A stretch of DNA of 16,116 nt, taken from contig JAEENW010000160.1 in assembly GCA_016283945.1 (NCBI GenBank), positions 1 through 16,116 on the forward strand, written 5' to 3'. The notes under the pieces are model-generated. The model did not search any database. It was not told where the DNA came from and was given only the letters and a program-made list of their open reading frames with translations. The translations under genes were made by a program, and so were the position numbers. The stretch comes from Bacillota bacterium. Its GTDB lineage: Bacteria > Bacillota > Clostridia > Peptostreptococcales > Anaerovoracaceae. Shown piece after piece: positions 1 to 6,003 of this stretch; positions within the stretch are counted from its first letter, which is position 1; the number at the start of each line of letters is the position of its first letter.

Positions 1-1
1 C

Positions 2-277
2 GCCAGAGCCGCCTTCGGCGGACAGGGCGCCATGGACAACATCCCCACGAAGAAGATCGACGTGCCGGCCGAGGGCATGGGAATTGTTGCCCTGATCAGG
101 GCCGCGGGCCTCGTTCCCTCCAACGGCGAGGGCTTCAGGACCATCGAGCAGGGCGGACTCACCATGAACGGCGAGAAGGTCACCGATCCCAAGATGACCG
201 TGACCCGCGAGATGTTCGGCGAGGACGGCATCATCTTCAAGAAGGGCAAGAAGACCTTCCTTAAGGTGGAGCTGTAG
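2..277 (+). CDS. tyrS: Tyrosyl-tRNA synthetase, C-terminal part (partial at the window edge)
   Basis: This is the tail of a tyrosyl-tRNA synthetase, the cytoplasmic enzyme that charges tRNA-Tyr. The open frame runs in from the window edge as ARAAFGGQGAMDNIPTKKID, so the ATG at 32 is internal and not the start; the catalytic Rossmann domain lies upstream of the window. What is visible (91 residues) is the S4-like RNA-binding domain that ends bacterial TyrS: a helix with LIRAAGLVPSNGEGFRTIEQGG, the turn MNGEKVTDP, and the closing strand ending KKGKKTFLKVEL. The gene ends at a TAG followed 15 bases later by a perfect intrinsic terminator, so it is the last gene of its transcript. The family call rests on the combination of the linker and the S4 motif. 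A different S4-domain protein is possible but unlikely. Confidence 0.9.
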   Translation, partial: ARAAFGGQGAMDNIPTKKIDVPAEGMGIVALIRAAGLVPSNGEGFRTIEQGGLTMNGEKVTDPKMTVTREMFGEDGIIFKKGKKTFLKVEL

Positions 278-292
278 AATAAAGCAGACGCG

Positions 293-318
293 CGGCGCGC
301 CTTCGGGCGCGCCGTTTT
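293..318 (+). terminator. Intrinsic terminator of tyrS
   Basis: A perfect 9-bp stem, CGGCGCGCC / GGCGCGCCG, is closed by a UUCG tetraloop (302-305) and followed directly by TTTTATT. It lies 15 bases after the tyrS stop codon. The loop and U-rich tail are the standard form of a strong Rho-independent terminator. Confidence 0.95.
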
Positions 319-395
319 ATTCGCTTTTCAGGCGGGCGACGCCCGCTCGACCCCGTACCCGGCGGCTGGACAGGTTATCCCATACCGGGCGCCCC

Positions 396-401
396 AAGGT
401 G
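396..401 (+). promoter_or_regulatory. Ribosome binding site that decides the hydrolase start
   Basis: AAGGTG sits six bases before the ATG at 408. The in-frame GTG at 399 lies inside this site and has no Shine-Dalgarno sequence of its own, so the ATG at 408 is preferred. Confidence 0.6.
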
Positions 402-407
402 ACAGAC

Positions 408-1208
408 ATGCAATACGAGATCAAAACTATCAAGACTACGGAGCTTCAGATGCGCTACTTCCGCTTTGGACAGGACGGCGCGAGGCCGATCGTCATCATA
501 CCCGGCCTCAGCACCTCGAGCGTGATGGGCTCGGCTGGCAGCATCAGGCTGCGCTACGCCCCGCTCGCGGAGAAGTTCGACATCTACGTCATCGACAGGA
601 GGCTCGACATGCCGCCTGTCTACACCGTCGAAGACATGGCCCGCGATACAGCAGCCGCCATGGACGCGCTCGGCCTCGAGGACGCGCTGCTCTTCGGAGT
701 CTCGCAGGGCGGGATGATCGCGCAACTCATCGCGGCCCGCAGGCCCGAGCTCGCAGGCGCCATGGCGCTCGCCTCGACTTCATCGCGTATAAGCGATAAA
801 ACCGCGGAGACCGTGGGAGAATGGGTCTCGCTCGCCGAAAGGCGCGAGCGGACTGCCCTCATGGAGGCTTTCGGCAGAGACGTCTACAGCCCCGCCGTCT
901 ACGCGATGTACAGAGAAGTCCTTCTCGCCTCCGCCGCCGCGATTAGCGACGAAGACCTGGACAGGTTCATCGTACAGGCGAAGGGCACAGAGGGCTTCGA
1001 CATACGCCATGAGCTCAAAAACGTGAGATGCCCCGCCCTCGTCATCGCCGCAGGAGAGGACAAAGTGCTGGGCACCGAATATTCCCTCGAGACCGCCGGG
1101 ATCCTCGGCTGCGGGAGCTTCGTCTACGAGGGCGCCGGACACGGCGTCTACGACGAGGCTCCGGACTACCCGGAGAGGCTGCTCAAGTTCTTCTGGTCGG
1201 TCGGGTAG
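408..1208 (+). CDS. Alpha/beta-hydrolase fold protein
   Basis: A 266-residue soluble serine hydrolase of the alpha/beta-hydrolase superfamily, probably an esterase, lactonase or related acyl hydrolase acting in the cytoplasm; no signal peptide or membrane segment is seen. Counting from the ATG at 408, strand beta-3 carries the oxyanion-loop motif VIIPGL (about 29-34). The nucleophile elbow is GVSQGG with Ser99. The acid is probably Asp218 in AAGEDK, and the catalytic His245 is in EGAGHG near the end, so the order Ser-Asp-His and the spacing are intact. Length is normal for the family. The start was chosen because AAGGTG lies six bases upstream; a GTG at 399 would add three residues. It is a single-gene unit between the tyrS terminator and a hairpin at 1293-1326. 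Substrate is not predictable; the neighbours do not point to a pathway. Confidence 0.85.
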   Translation: MQYEIKTIKTTELQMRYFRFGQDGARPIVIIPGLSTSSVMGSAGSIRLRYAPLAEKFDIYVIDRRLDMPPVYTVEDMARDTAAAMDALGLEDALLFGVSQGGMIAQLIAARRPELAGAMALASTSSRISDKTAETVGEWVSLAERRERTALMEAFGRDVYSPAVYAMYREVLLASAAAISDEDLDRFIVQAKGTEGFDIRHELKNVRCPALVIAAGEDKVLGTEYSLETAGILGCGSFVYEGAGHGVYDEAPDYPERLLKFFWSVG

Positions 1209-1268
1209 ATAAAAGCAGGCCGAGGACAGGAGCCCCGATGGGCGCGCCTCAGACCGGGCTGCGAAAAT

Positions 1269-1337
1269 GACATGCATGACGCCTTTTGAATGAAAGATCA
1301 CCGAGCCGACCGGCCCGGTGATCTTTGATATGCCGTA
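1269..1337. repeat. 69-bp direct repeat, copy 1 (left flank of the AT-rich cassette)
   Basis: This block is repeated at 1967-2035 with 67 of 69 positions identical; the two differences are G/T after CCTTTT and C/T near the right end. Similarity stops abruptly on the right, while on the left only a short AAAA run with one indel is shared. The repeat contains the 8-bp palindrome CATGCATG and the hairpin described separately. The two copies enclose 629 bp of AT-rich DNA with one gene. Confidence 0.9.
1293..1326. terminator. Terminator-like hairpin in repeat copy 1, probably bidirectional
   Basis: An 11-bp perfect stem, AAAGATCACCG / CGGTGATCTTT, with a further inner GCC/GGC pairing. The arms end in A/T-rich pairs, so the transcript on either strand leaves the stem through a UCUUU run. 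It sits 84 bases past the stop of the plus-strand hydrolase and 83 bases past the stop of the minus-strand membrane protein, so it could end both transcripts. The U-tract is short, so strength is uncertain. Confidence 0.6.
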
Positions 1338-1408
1338 AGCTACGTTCACTATTAATACGATGCAGATACAAATGCAGATCATAGTTAGAATGCTGATTAG
1401 TTTTTATT

Positions 1409-1858
1409 TCACTCCTCCTTTTTTGACAATATAAACGCTGAAAGTGCTAGAATTACGGGCAATACAATTATAGATAATTGTTTAAACGGTGTGGTAACCA
1501 TACAGTAAAAGAGCATCCTCTCCAATATTTGCGGCAGAGGTCGCTGTAACAGTATTTCCGTCACGACCATATAGATCAATAACGCACAACCGATCGAGGA
1601 TAGAGAGAAGGCTATGAAAATGATTCGGCTTTTATGATATGAAATTTTAGTGAAACGATCTATAACTGATGCAGCTGTCAATCCGGATATACTGCTCAGA
1701 TACATAGAAAAGAATATCTTCATCGCGTAATAGTCCGAAATATAGCGCCTTGCTGTTTCTCGTTGTAAAATTGGAGAAAGAACAAAATAAGCGATCCATG
1801 ATAAAGCCAACAGTACAAATAGAAAAAAACTGCCTGAACGACCTCTAATGATCTTCAT
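1409..1858 (-). CDS. Small four-helix membrane protein of unknown function, AT-rich
   Basis: I do not recognise this 149-residue protein. It reads as an inner-membrane protein with four likely hydrophobic helices, at about residues 11-30, 46-65, 78-100 and 128-145. Its N-terminus is short and basic (MKIIRGRSG) and its tail is charged (KKEE). No enzymatic motif or conserved charged residue inside the helices stands out. A strong ribosome site, GGAGGA, lies six bases before the ATG, and a TATAAT lies 54 bases upstream, so it looks like an expressed single gene. Base use is unlike every neighbour: sampled lines are about 36% G+C against about 63% around it. It is bracketed by 69-bp direct repeats, which together suggest recent acquisition. 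Plausible but unproven roles include immunity, self-protection or transport assistance. Confidence 0.7.
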   Translation of the reverse strand: MKIIRGRSGSFFLFVLLALSWIAYFVLSPILQRETARRYISDYYAMKIFFSMYLSSISGLTAASVIDRFTKISYHKSRIIFIAFSLSSIGCALLIYMVVTEILLQRPLPQILERMLFYCMVTTPFKQLSIIVLPVILALSAFILSKKEE

Positions 1859-1864
1859 AATGAT

Positions 1865-1870
1865 TCCTCC
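1865..1870 (-). promoter_or_regulatory. Ribosome binding site of the small membrane protein
   Basis: GGAGGA on the minus strand, six bases before the ATG at 1858. It is strong support that this AT-rich reading frame is a real gene and fixes its start. Confidence 0.75.
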
Positions 1871-1911
1871 GGCATATGCAGACCGAATCAGAGTGGCTTA
1901 ATCGCACTTTG

Positions 1912-1917
1912 ATTATA
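1912..1917 (-). promoter_or_regulatory. Candidate -10 element for the small membrane protein
   Basis: A perfect TATAAT on the minus strand, about 54 bases upstream of the start codon. No good -35 hexamer is visible at 16-18 bases. In such AT-rich DNA a chance match is possible. Confidence 0.4.
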
Positions 1918-1966
1918 TCATATTCAAACAAAAGAACATGGCTTGCATCATATGTTTACATCAAAA

Positions 1967-2035
1967 GACATGCATGACGCCTTTTTAATGAAAGATCACC
2001 GAGCCGACCGGCCCGGTGATCTTTGATATGCTGTA
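1967..2035. repeat. 69-bp direct repeat, copy 2 (right flank of the AT-rich cassette)
   Basis: Second copy of the block at 1269-1337, in the same orientation, 698 bp further on, with 67/69 identity. It abuts the end of the AEC permease gene (stop codon at 2061-2059) and brings the same hairpin. Confidence 0.9.
1991..2024. terminator. Terminator-like hairpin in repeat copy 2
   Basis: The stem is identical to that in copy 1. Reading on the minus strand, it lies 34 bases past the stop of the AEC permease gene and leaves the stem as UCUUUCAUU, so it is the likely terminator of the nucleotidyltransferase-permease unit. Confidence 0.6.
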
Positions 2036-2058
2036 TAACTCGTTTCGATGTCCCGTCC

Positions 2059-3039
2059 CTACGCCAGCAGTCCGAACTGCTTGAAGCAGAATATCCAGAT
2101 GAATAGCGAGAACATCGCGAAGAAGCTCGTGAGGGAGACGACCTCTCCGGCCATCTCGCCGTCGCACTCGAAGGCCTCGGTCATCGAGTAGGACACGACC
2201 GCGGAGGGGCAGCCGAAGGCTACCAGCACGGCGACGATCAGCCTCTCGTTCCAGCCGGCGGCGATCGGATAGATAAGGAAGATCGCGGGGAAGAGGACCA
2301 GCCTCATGAAGACGACGGTCATTACGTTCCTGCTGTTCGCCTTGAGGTGGTCGAGGTCCATCCTGGCGCCGAGCACTATGAAGGCGAGAGGCACTACCGT
2401 GGCGGCTAGGGCGCTTACGACCTTGCCGCAGACGGCGGGCATCGGGATGCGGAAGAGGCTCCAGAGAACTCCGAGTATGACGCCGTCAAAGAGCGGGGTC
2501 TTGAGCCAGCCCATGAGGGTCTTGGAGAGCGAGAACTTGCTGCCTTCCTTGGTGGCCTCGCCCTTCTGGATCTTGGAGAGCTTCCTGTAATGCTCCATGA
2601 TGGGCACGCCGGTAGCGTTGTTGATGAGCACGACGACCGCGAGAACGATCGTTATCTCGGCCACGTCGTCGCCGAAGATGCCCTGCGCTATCGGCAGCGC
2701 GAAGAGCATCGCGTTCCCTCTGTATCCGGTGTGGACCAGGGCGCCCTGCTTGGCGTAATCAGGCTCGATCCTCTTGATGAACCACATGAGGAAGAGTATG
2801 ACAAGCACGGTCCCGGTGAGCACGTACGGAGTCGCCGGGGACTTCGCCATCGCGCTCAGGTCCTTGCTGTAGAGGCTGTTGAAGATGTTGACCGGAAGCG
2901 TGACCCTGTTGATGAACTTGTTGAGCTTGCCCGTAAAATCATCGTCGACCACGTTGAACCTCTTCAGGCCGATGCCGATGGCGAGATAGGCCATGAAGGG
3001 GAATACGATAGTGAATGTGATGATAAGATTCTGAAGCAT
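2059..3039 (-). CDS. AEC-family (auxin efflux carrier-like) permease
   Basis: A 326-residue inner-membrane transporter of the AEC family. Characterised bacterial members move small organic acids such as malate, malonate or lactate; the family name does not imply auxin. About ten hydrophobic helices are visible in two halves joined by a basic cytoplasmic loop near residues 150-175 (HYRKLSKIQKGEATKEGSK). Family landmarks are NKFINRVTLPVNIFNSLY in helix 2 and its loop, GYRGNAMLFALPIAQ, the P-rich VVPLAFIVLGARMD, and the C-terminal FGCPSAVVSYSMTEAFECD. Length is normal. The ribosome site is weak. It follows the nucleotidyltransferase gene by 76 bp with no intrinsic terminator between, so the two are probably one transcript. 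The substrate is unknown; an organic acid is the family-based guess. Confidence 0.88.
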   Translation of the reverse strand: MLQNLIITFTIVFPFMAYLAIGIGLKRFNVVDDDFTGKLNKFINRVTLPVNIFNSLYSKDLSAMAKSPATPYVLTGTVLVILFLMWFIKRIEPDYAKQGALVHTGYRGNAMLFALPIAQGIFGDDVAEITIVLAVVVLINNATGVPIMEHYRKLSKIQKGEATKEGSKFSLSKTLMGWLKTPLFDGVILGVLWSLFRIPMPAVCGKVVSALAATVVPLAFIVLGARMDLDHLKANSRNVMTVVFMRLVLFPAIFLIYPIAAGWNERLIVAVLVAFGCPSAVVSYSMTEAFECDGEMAGEVVSLTSFFAMFSLFIWIFCFKQFGLLA

Positions 3040-3078
3040 TTCTGATTTACCAGCTTTCGTTTAATGTTCTTTTTGTCT

Positions 3079-3114
3079 GCGCCGCGGGGCGCCTTCTGCC
3101 GGATCCGCGCCGGC
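3079..3114. other. Two small GC-rich stem-loops between nucleotidyltransferase and permease
   Basis: GCGCC/GGCGC (3079-3083 with 3088-3092, 4-base loop) and GCCGG/CCGGC (3098-3102 with 3110-3114). On the minus strand they are followed by an A-rich run and not a U-run, so they are not intrinsic terminators. They may tune expression of the permease relative to the upstream gene. Confidence 0.35.
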
Positions 3115-3115
3115 T

Positions 3116-4051
3116 CTACTTCCAGAGCTTCTCGGGATAGAGGCCCTGCTTTTTCTTTTCTTCCATGGCCGCGACCACGAGGGGCTTGTCCTCCTGATAG
3201 GTCACGCCGTACCAGCGCTCGCCGCAGGGGACTACCCTGACGCGGGCCTTGCCCTCGCTCACGAGCTCTCCGACCACCACGGGGATGAAGAACTCGCCCT
3301 TGAGAGGATCGGACGCGAGGATCTGATCCAGGGTCTTCGGGAAGCGCTCCGCGAGCTCCTTCATGATGACCGGCGTAAAGCCGAACATGTTCATGGAGAC
3401 GAGCGTGTCCGCGGGGACCTCGGTGAAGCCGTCTTCAGCGCTCGGATAGCGCGCGCCGGACGCGGACTTTTCGATGCCCTTGGTCTCGTGGATCTCGCTG
3501 AGGAAGCCCTCAGAATCCGATGCGCATATGCCGCGGGTCACCCCGCCGTTCTCGGAGAGAGTGTTCCCGAGCCGGTAGCCGACCATGGAGAAGTCGTAGA
3601 AATCGCCGTCCTCAGCGGAGCTGAGCTGATCGAAGATGAGCTTGAAGGCCTCGGGGCCGTAGTAGTCGTCCGCGTTGATGATAGCGAACGGCGCGTCAAC
3701 GAGCTCTCTCGCCGCGAGTATCGCGTGACCGGTGCCCCAGGGCTTGACGCGGCCCTCGGGGACGCTGTAGCCCTCCGGCAGGTCGTCCTGATCCTGATAG
3801 GCGTAGAGTATGTTCAGCTCCTTCGCGGCTCCGGCGTTCATGATCGCCTTGAAATCCTCCTCGATGGAGTGCTTTATGACGCAGATGACCGTCTCAAAGC
3901 CGGCCCTCTTGGCGTCGTAGAGCGAAAAGTCGATGATGACCTCGCCGTTGGATCCTATAGGATCGATCTGCTTGAGCCCGCCGTAGCGGCTTCCCATGCC
4001 AGCCGCCAGTATGACGAGCACGGGCTTTTTCTTAGTTTCCCTGTTCTCCAT
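3116..4051 (-). CDS. Sugar-phosphate nucleotidyltransferase
   Basis: A 311-residue cytoplasmic enzyme of the NTP_transferase fold that would couple a nucleoside triphosphate to a sugar phosphate to give an NDP-sugar. The signature loop VILAAGMGSRYGGLKQIDPIG (from about residue 13) binds the nucleotide and includes the conserved G-x-G-x-R-x-G-x-x-K pattern. The base/sugar-binding segment KPWGTGHA is at about 103-110. NADDYYG (126-132) supplies the metal-binding aspartate. The C-terminal part holds SMNMFGFTP and the ERWYGVTYQED tail typical of this family, which lacks the beta-helix domain of GlmU-like enzymes. The sugar is not decidable; UDP-glucose-type pyrophosphorylase annotation is common for relatives. 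The ATG at 4051 has only a distant AAAGG, and a 15-bp palindrome lies between that and the start codon. It is probably transcribed from the operator-flanked promoter at 4193-4220, with a leader of about 135 bases, together with the AEC permease. Confidence 0.87.
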   Translation of the reverse strand: MENRETKKKPVLVILAAGMGSRYGGLKQIDPIGSNGEVIIDFSLYDAKRAGFETVICVIKHSIEEDFKAIMNAGAAKELNILYAYQDQDDLPEGYSVPEGRVKPWGTGHAILAARELVDAPFAIINADDYYGPEAFKLIFDQLSSAEDGDFYDFSMVGYRLGNTLSENGGVTRGICASDSEGFLSEIHETKGIEKSASGARYPSAEDGFTEVPADTLVSMNMFGFTPVIMKELAERFPKTLDQILASDPLKGEFFIPVVVGELVSEGKARVRVVPCGERWYGVTYQEDKPLVVAAMEEKKKQGLYPEKLWK

Positions 4052-4064
4052 AGTCTCAGACTAT
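4050..4064. promoter_or_regulatory. Palindrome overlapping the nucleotidyltransferase start codon
   Basis: ATAGTCT-C-AGACTAT is a perfect 7-bp inverted repeat around one base, lying between an AAAGG (the nearest Shine-Dalgarno candidate) and the ATG, whose first two bases it includes. As RNA it can form a five-bp stem with a five-base loop. It may be a translational control hairpin or a repressor site, or chance. Confidence 0.35.
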
Positions 4065-4172
4065 ACCTTTCCACCGCTCGCGCGGCTTCCGCGCCCTCCG
4101 GATAACAGCCTTCCTCCGCATGCGGCGGCCGGCGGTCATACCTATGAGGGACCAAAGACATATTAACAAAAT

Positions 4173-4214
4173 CTATGGCATAAATATAATATATAATACC
4201 TATTTATGCCATAG
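4173..4214. promoter_or_regulatory. Long inverted repeat, likely operator, across the nucleotidyltransferase promoter
   Basis: CTATGGCATAAAT (4173-4185) and its exact reverse complement (4202-4214) are separated by 16 bases. Thirteen matching positions out of 13 is far beyond chance. On the minus strand one arm fills the spacer between the -35 and -10 hexamers and the other lies just past the -10, the usual place for repressor half-operators. No regulator gene is present in the window. Confidence 0.7.
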
Positions 4215-4220
4215 AGTCAA
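4193..4220 (-). promoter_or_regulatory. Promoter of the nucleotidyltransferase-permease unit
   Basis: On the minus strand TTGACT (4220-4215) is followed after 16 bases by TATTAT (4198-4193). Five of six match the -35 consensus and five of six the -10. It lies about 140 bases before the start codon at 4051 and is embedded in two palindromes, implying regulated transcription. Confidence 0.65.
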
Positions 4221-4234
4221 CTTATATTAAGTTG
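4218..4234. promoter_or_regulatory. Second palindrome, upstream of and touching the -35 element
   Basis: CAACTTA-TAT-TAAGTTG is a perfect 7-bp inverted repeat around three bases. It overlaps the first bases of the TTGACT hexamer. The size fits a dimeric regulator such as a MarR- or GntR-type protein, but the family cannot be named from the site alone. Confidence 0.5.
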
Positions 4235-4237
4235 TGC

Positions 4238-4266
4238 GCGGGCTCAGGCGCGCAGCCGGCGCCCGC
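4238..4266 (-). terminator. GC-rich hairpin after the M20 hydrolase, weak terminator candidate
   Basis: GCGGGC (4238-4243) pairs with GCCCGC (4261-4266), with an alternative inner GGCGC/GCGCC stem. It starts 11 bases after the stop codon of the amidohydrolase gene. No U-tract follows on the minus strand, so it may be Rho-assisted or only a 3'-end stabiliser. Confidence 0.35.
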
Positions 4267-4277
4267 TCTGAAAGCGA

Positions 4278-5738
4278 TTAAGCTCTCGGGGGTACGGGTG
4301 CCTTGACGTCCTTGGGGATCGGGCAGACGTAGGGCTTGCCGCCCATGGCGTCCAGGTACTCGGCCTTGGCGGCCTCGACGAGGGCGGGATCCTCCATGAA
4401 GTCGATCGCGGTGAGCGCGAGGACCTCAGCTCCGTAGAGCATGCCCTTGTGGGCGATGCTTCCCTTGCCCTGGGAAACGATCTGCCAGGAGTGTCCCGGA
4501 GTTCCCTGAGACCAGCAGGCGGTGTAGAAGTAGGTGCACGGGCAGACCATGGAGACGTCGGAGACGTCGGTGGAGCCGGCGGAGGCGATGTCGCTGACGA
4601 TGAACGGCATTACCACGTCGTTGATCGGCTTCTCGAAGGACTCGACCAGAGCCTTGGCCTCAGCCTCGGGCATGGTCTTGGCGTACTTCTTGGCCATGTT
4701 CATCTCGACCTCGGAGGGGCCGGTGTTGCCCACGGTGTTGTTCATCTTCTTGGCGTACTCGAGCTCCTCAGCGGTGTACTCGGGGACTCCGATCTTGACC
4801 AGGTTGTCATGGAGTGCCTTGCCGACCACGGTGTTGTTGAGCAGGTTGGAGCAGCCCTTGATGAAGGTGATGGTGCAGGTGGTCTCGGTCATCATCGCGG
4901 CGCCGTTGGCGATCAGGTTGACTCTCCTGTAGATGTCCATTACCTGCTCGATCTTCGGAGCGCGGATCATGTAGAGAACGTCGCAGTGAGCCTGAACTAC
5001 GTTCGGAGCCTCTCCGCCGGTATCGGTGAAGGCGTAGTGGATCCTGGCCTCCTGGATGACGTGCTCTCTGAGGAACTGAACGCCCATGTTCATGAGCTCG
5101 GCGGCGTCGAGTCCGCTGCGGCCCTTCTCGGGATCGCCGGCGGCGTGCGCGGCGCGTCCGTCGAAGCTGTACTTGACCTTGACGTTGGCGAGCGAGGAGC
5201 CCGGGGTGACGATGTTCAGGTCGCTGGGATGGAAGCCGATGGCGATGTCGCAGCCGTCGAACACTCCGTCTCTGGCCATGAAGGTCTTGCCGGAGCCGCC
5301 TTCCTCAGCCGGGCAGCCGTAGCAGATGATGGTTCCCTTGGTGCCGTTGGCCTGCATGTACTCCTTGGCGGCTACAGCTCCCGCGAGAGAAGCGGCGCCG
5401 AGCATGTGGTGTCCGCAGCCCTGGCCCGGCTCACCGTGAGCGGTCTCGATCTTCTCGAACTCGTTCTCCTTCTGGTTGAGGGCCTCGAGCGCGTCGTACT
5501 CGGCGAGGATGCCTACGACGGGATGGCCGCTGCCCCACTTGGCCACGAAGGCGGTCGGGATGTCGGCTACGCCTACTTCGACCTCAAAGCCCTGCTTCTT
5601 CAGCTCTTCAACGAGAGCCTCGCAGGCCTTGTACTCGGTATAGGCTACTTCGGGATAGTCCCACATATAGTCGGACAGCTTGATAGCGGTGGGAGCGTAG
5701 TCCTGCACCGCCTTTACAATGAAATCCTTCTTCGACAT
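4278..5738 (-). CDS. abgB: M20 metallo-amidohydrolase, AbgB (aminobenzoyl-glutamate hydrolase subunit B) type
   Basis: A 486-residue cytoplasmic zinc hydrolase of the M20 peptidase/amidohydrolase family that cleaves an amide bond; the best-known relative, AbgB, splits p-aminobenzoyl-glutamate. Visible landmarks: PEVAYTEYKA (29-38), AEYDAL (79-84) with the metal-site aspartate, GCGHHMLGA (107-115), the catalytic glutamate pair in CPAEEGGSGK (142-151), GFHPSD (168-173), and the dimerisation-domain histidine in GRAAHAAGDPEKG (194-206). A C-terminal PGHSWQIVSQGKGSIAHKGM supplies the last metal ligand and returns to the catalytic domain. Length fits AbgB-like proteins, longer than the 390-residue M20 amidases. 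An AGGAGG site lies seven bases before the ATG. A promoter is visible upstream, and the next gene downstream has its own promoter, so this is a single-gene unit. No AbgA or AbgT partner is nearby, so folate-fragment use is uncertain and another N-acyl amino acid substrate is possible. Confidence 0.87.
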   Translation of the reverse strand: MSKKDFIVKAVQDYAPTAIKLSDYMWDYPEVAYTEYKACEALVEELKKQGFEVEVGVADIPTAFVAKWGSGHPVVGILAEYDALEALNQKENEFEKIETAHGEPGQGCGHHMLGAASLAGAVAAKEYMQANGTKGTIICYGCPAEEGGSGKTFMARDGVFDGCDIAIGFHPSDLNIVTPGSSLANVKVKYSFDGRAAHAAGDPEKGRSGLDAAELMNMGVQFLREHVIQEARIHYAFTDTGGEAPNVVQAHCDVLYMIRAPKIEQVMDIYRRVNLIANGAAMMTETTCTITFIKGCSNLLNNTVVGKALHDNLVKIGVPEYTAEELEYAKKMNNTVGNTGPSEVEMNMAKKYAKTMPEAEAKALVESFEKPINDVVMPFIVSDIASAGSTDVSDVSMVCPCTYFYTACWSQGTPGHSWQIVSQGKGSIAHKGMLYGAEVLALTAIDFMEDPALVEAAKAEYLDAMGGKPYVCPIPKDVKAPVPPRA

Positions 5739-5793
5739 ATTGTCGTCCTCCTGTTAGAAAAACAACGGTGATGGCGGATATTTGTGTGCTTAC

Positions 5794-5822
5794 ATTATAC
5801 TACGAATTATAGAAAAGGTGAA
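5794..5822 (-). promoter_or_regulatory. Promoter of the M20 amidohydrolase
   Basis: On the minus strand TTCACC (5822-5817) and a perfect TATAAT (5799-5794) are separated by 17 bases. The -10 lies about 55 bases before the start codon. A second TATAAT at 5811-5806 is an alternative. Confidence 0.55.
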
Positions 5823-5900
5823 TTAGCAGATAGTTAATATGATATATTAAGATAACTAAAGATCTTCTATATGAAAGAGCAGCGGGACGGCGCGGCGGAA

Positions 5901-5972
5901 GGAGCCGCCCGGTCAGGGGCCGGCGGCGAAGTGATCGGAGCCGCCCGGTCAAAAGCCCGCGGCGGAGGTCAG
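5901..5972. repeat. Imperfect tandem repeat, 36-bp period, in the serine-hydrolase leader
   Basis: GGAGCCGCCCGGTCA occurs at 5901-5915 and exactly again at 5937-5951. The following bases of each 36-bp unit are similar (CGGCGGCGAAGTGATC against CGCGGCGGAGGTCAGA). A weaker third CCCGCGCGGCG follows. Only two clear units exist, with no spacers, so it is not a CRISPR. It lies in the 5' leader just before the ribosome site of the next gene; the units are GC-rich and may fold. Confidence 0.6.
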
Positions 5973-6003
5973 AGAGCCCGCGCGGCGCGGAAAGGAACGG
6001 ACT

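Noticed and set aside
332..346. GCGGGC-GAC-GCCCGC hairpin as a second tyrS terminator
   Set aside because: It has no U-tract and follows a much better terminator; a 6-bp GC stem is common in such DNA.
399..407. GTG at 399 as the start of the alpha/beta hydrolase
   Set aside because: The GTG overlaps the AAGGTG ribosome site that is well placed for the ATG at 408.
1238..1270. Ten-codon mini-frame MGAPQTGLRK after the alpha/beta hydrolase, with CAGGAG upstream
   Set aside because: Too short to judge, with no conservation evidence and no regulatory context.
1985..2167. Minus-strand frames ending in the same peptide ISKITGPVGSVIFH near 1300 and 2000
   Set aside because: The shared peptide is only the translation of the 69-bp direct repeat and not a protein family.
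4163..4190. Plus-strand promoter-like pair TTAACA-16-TATAAT inside the inverted repeat
   Set aside because: No plus-strand gene follows; the match is probably a by-product of the AT-only spacer, although a short antisense RNA cannot be excluded.
4449..5771. Long plus-strand open frame (440 codons) opposite the M20 hydrolase
   Set aside because: It mirrors a gene with clear catalytic motifs, its translation is low-complexity (G, V, L, D rich), and it has no family resemblance. Such antisense frames are expected in GC-rich DNA.
5901..5972. CRISPR-like array
   Set aside because: Only two units, no unique spacers of regular length, and no cas genes.
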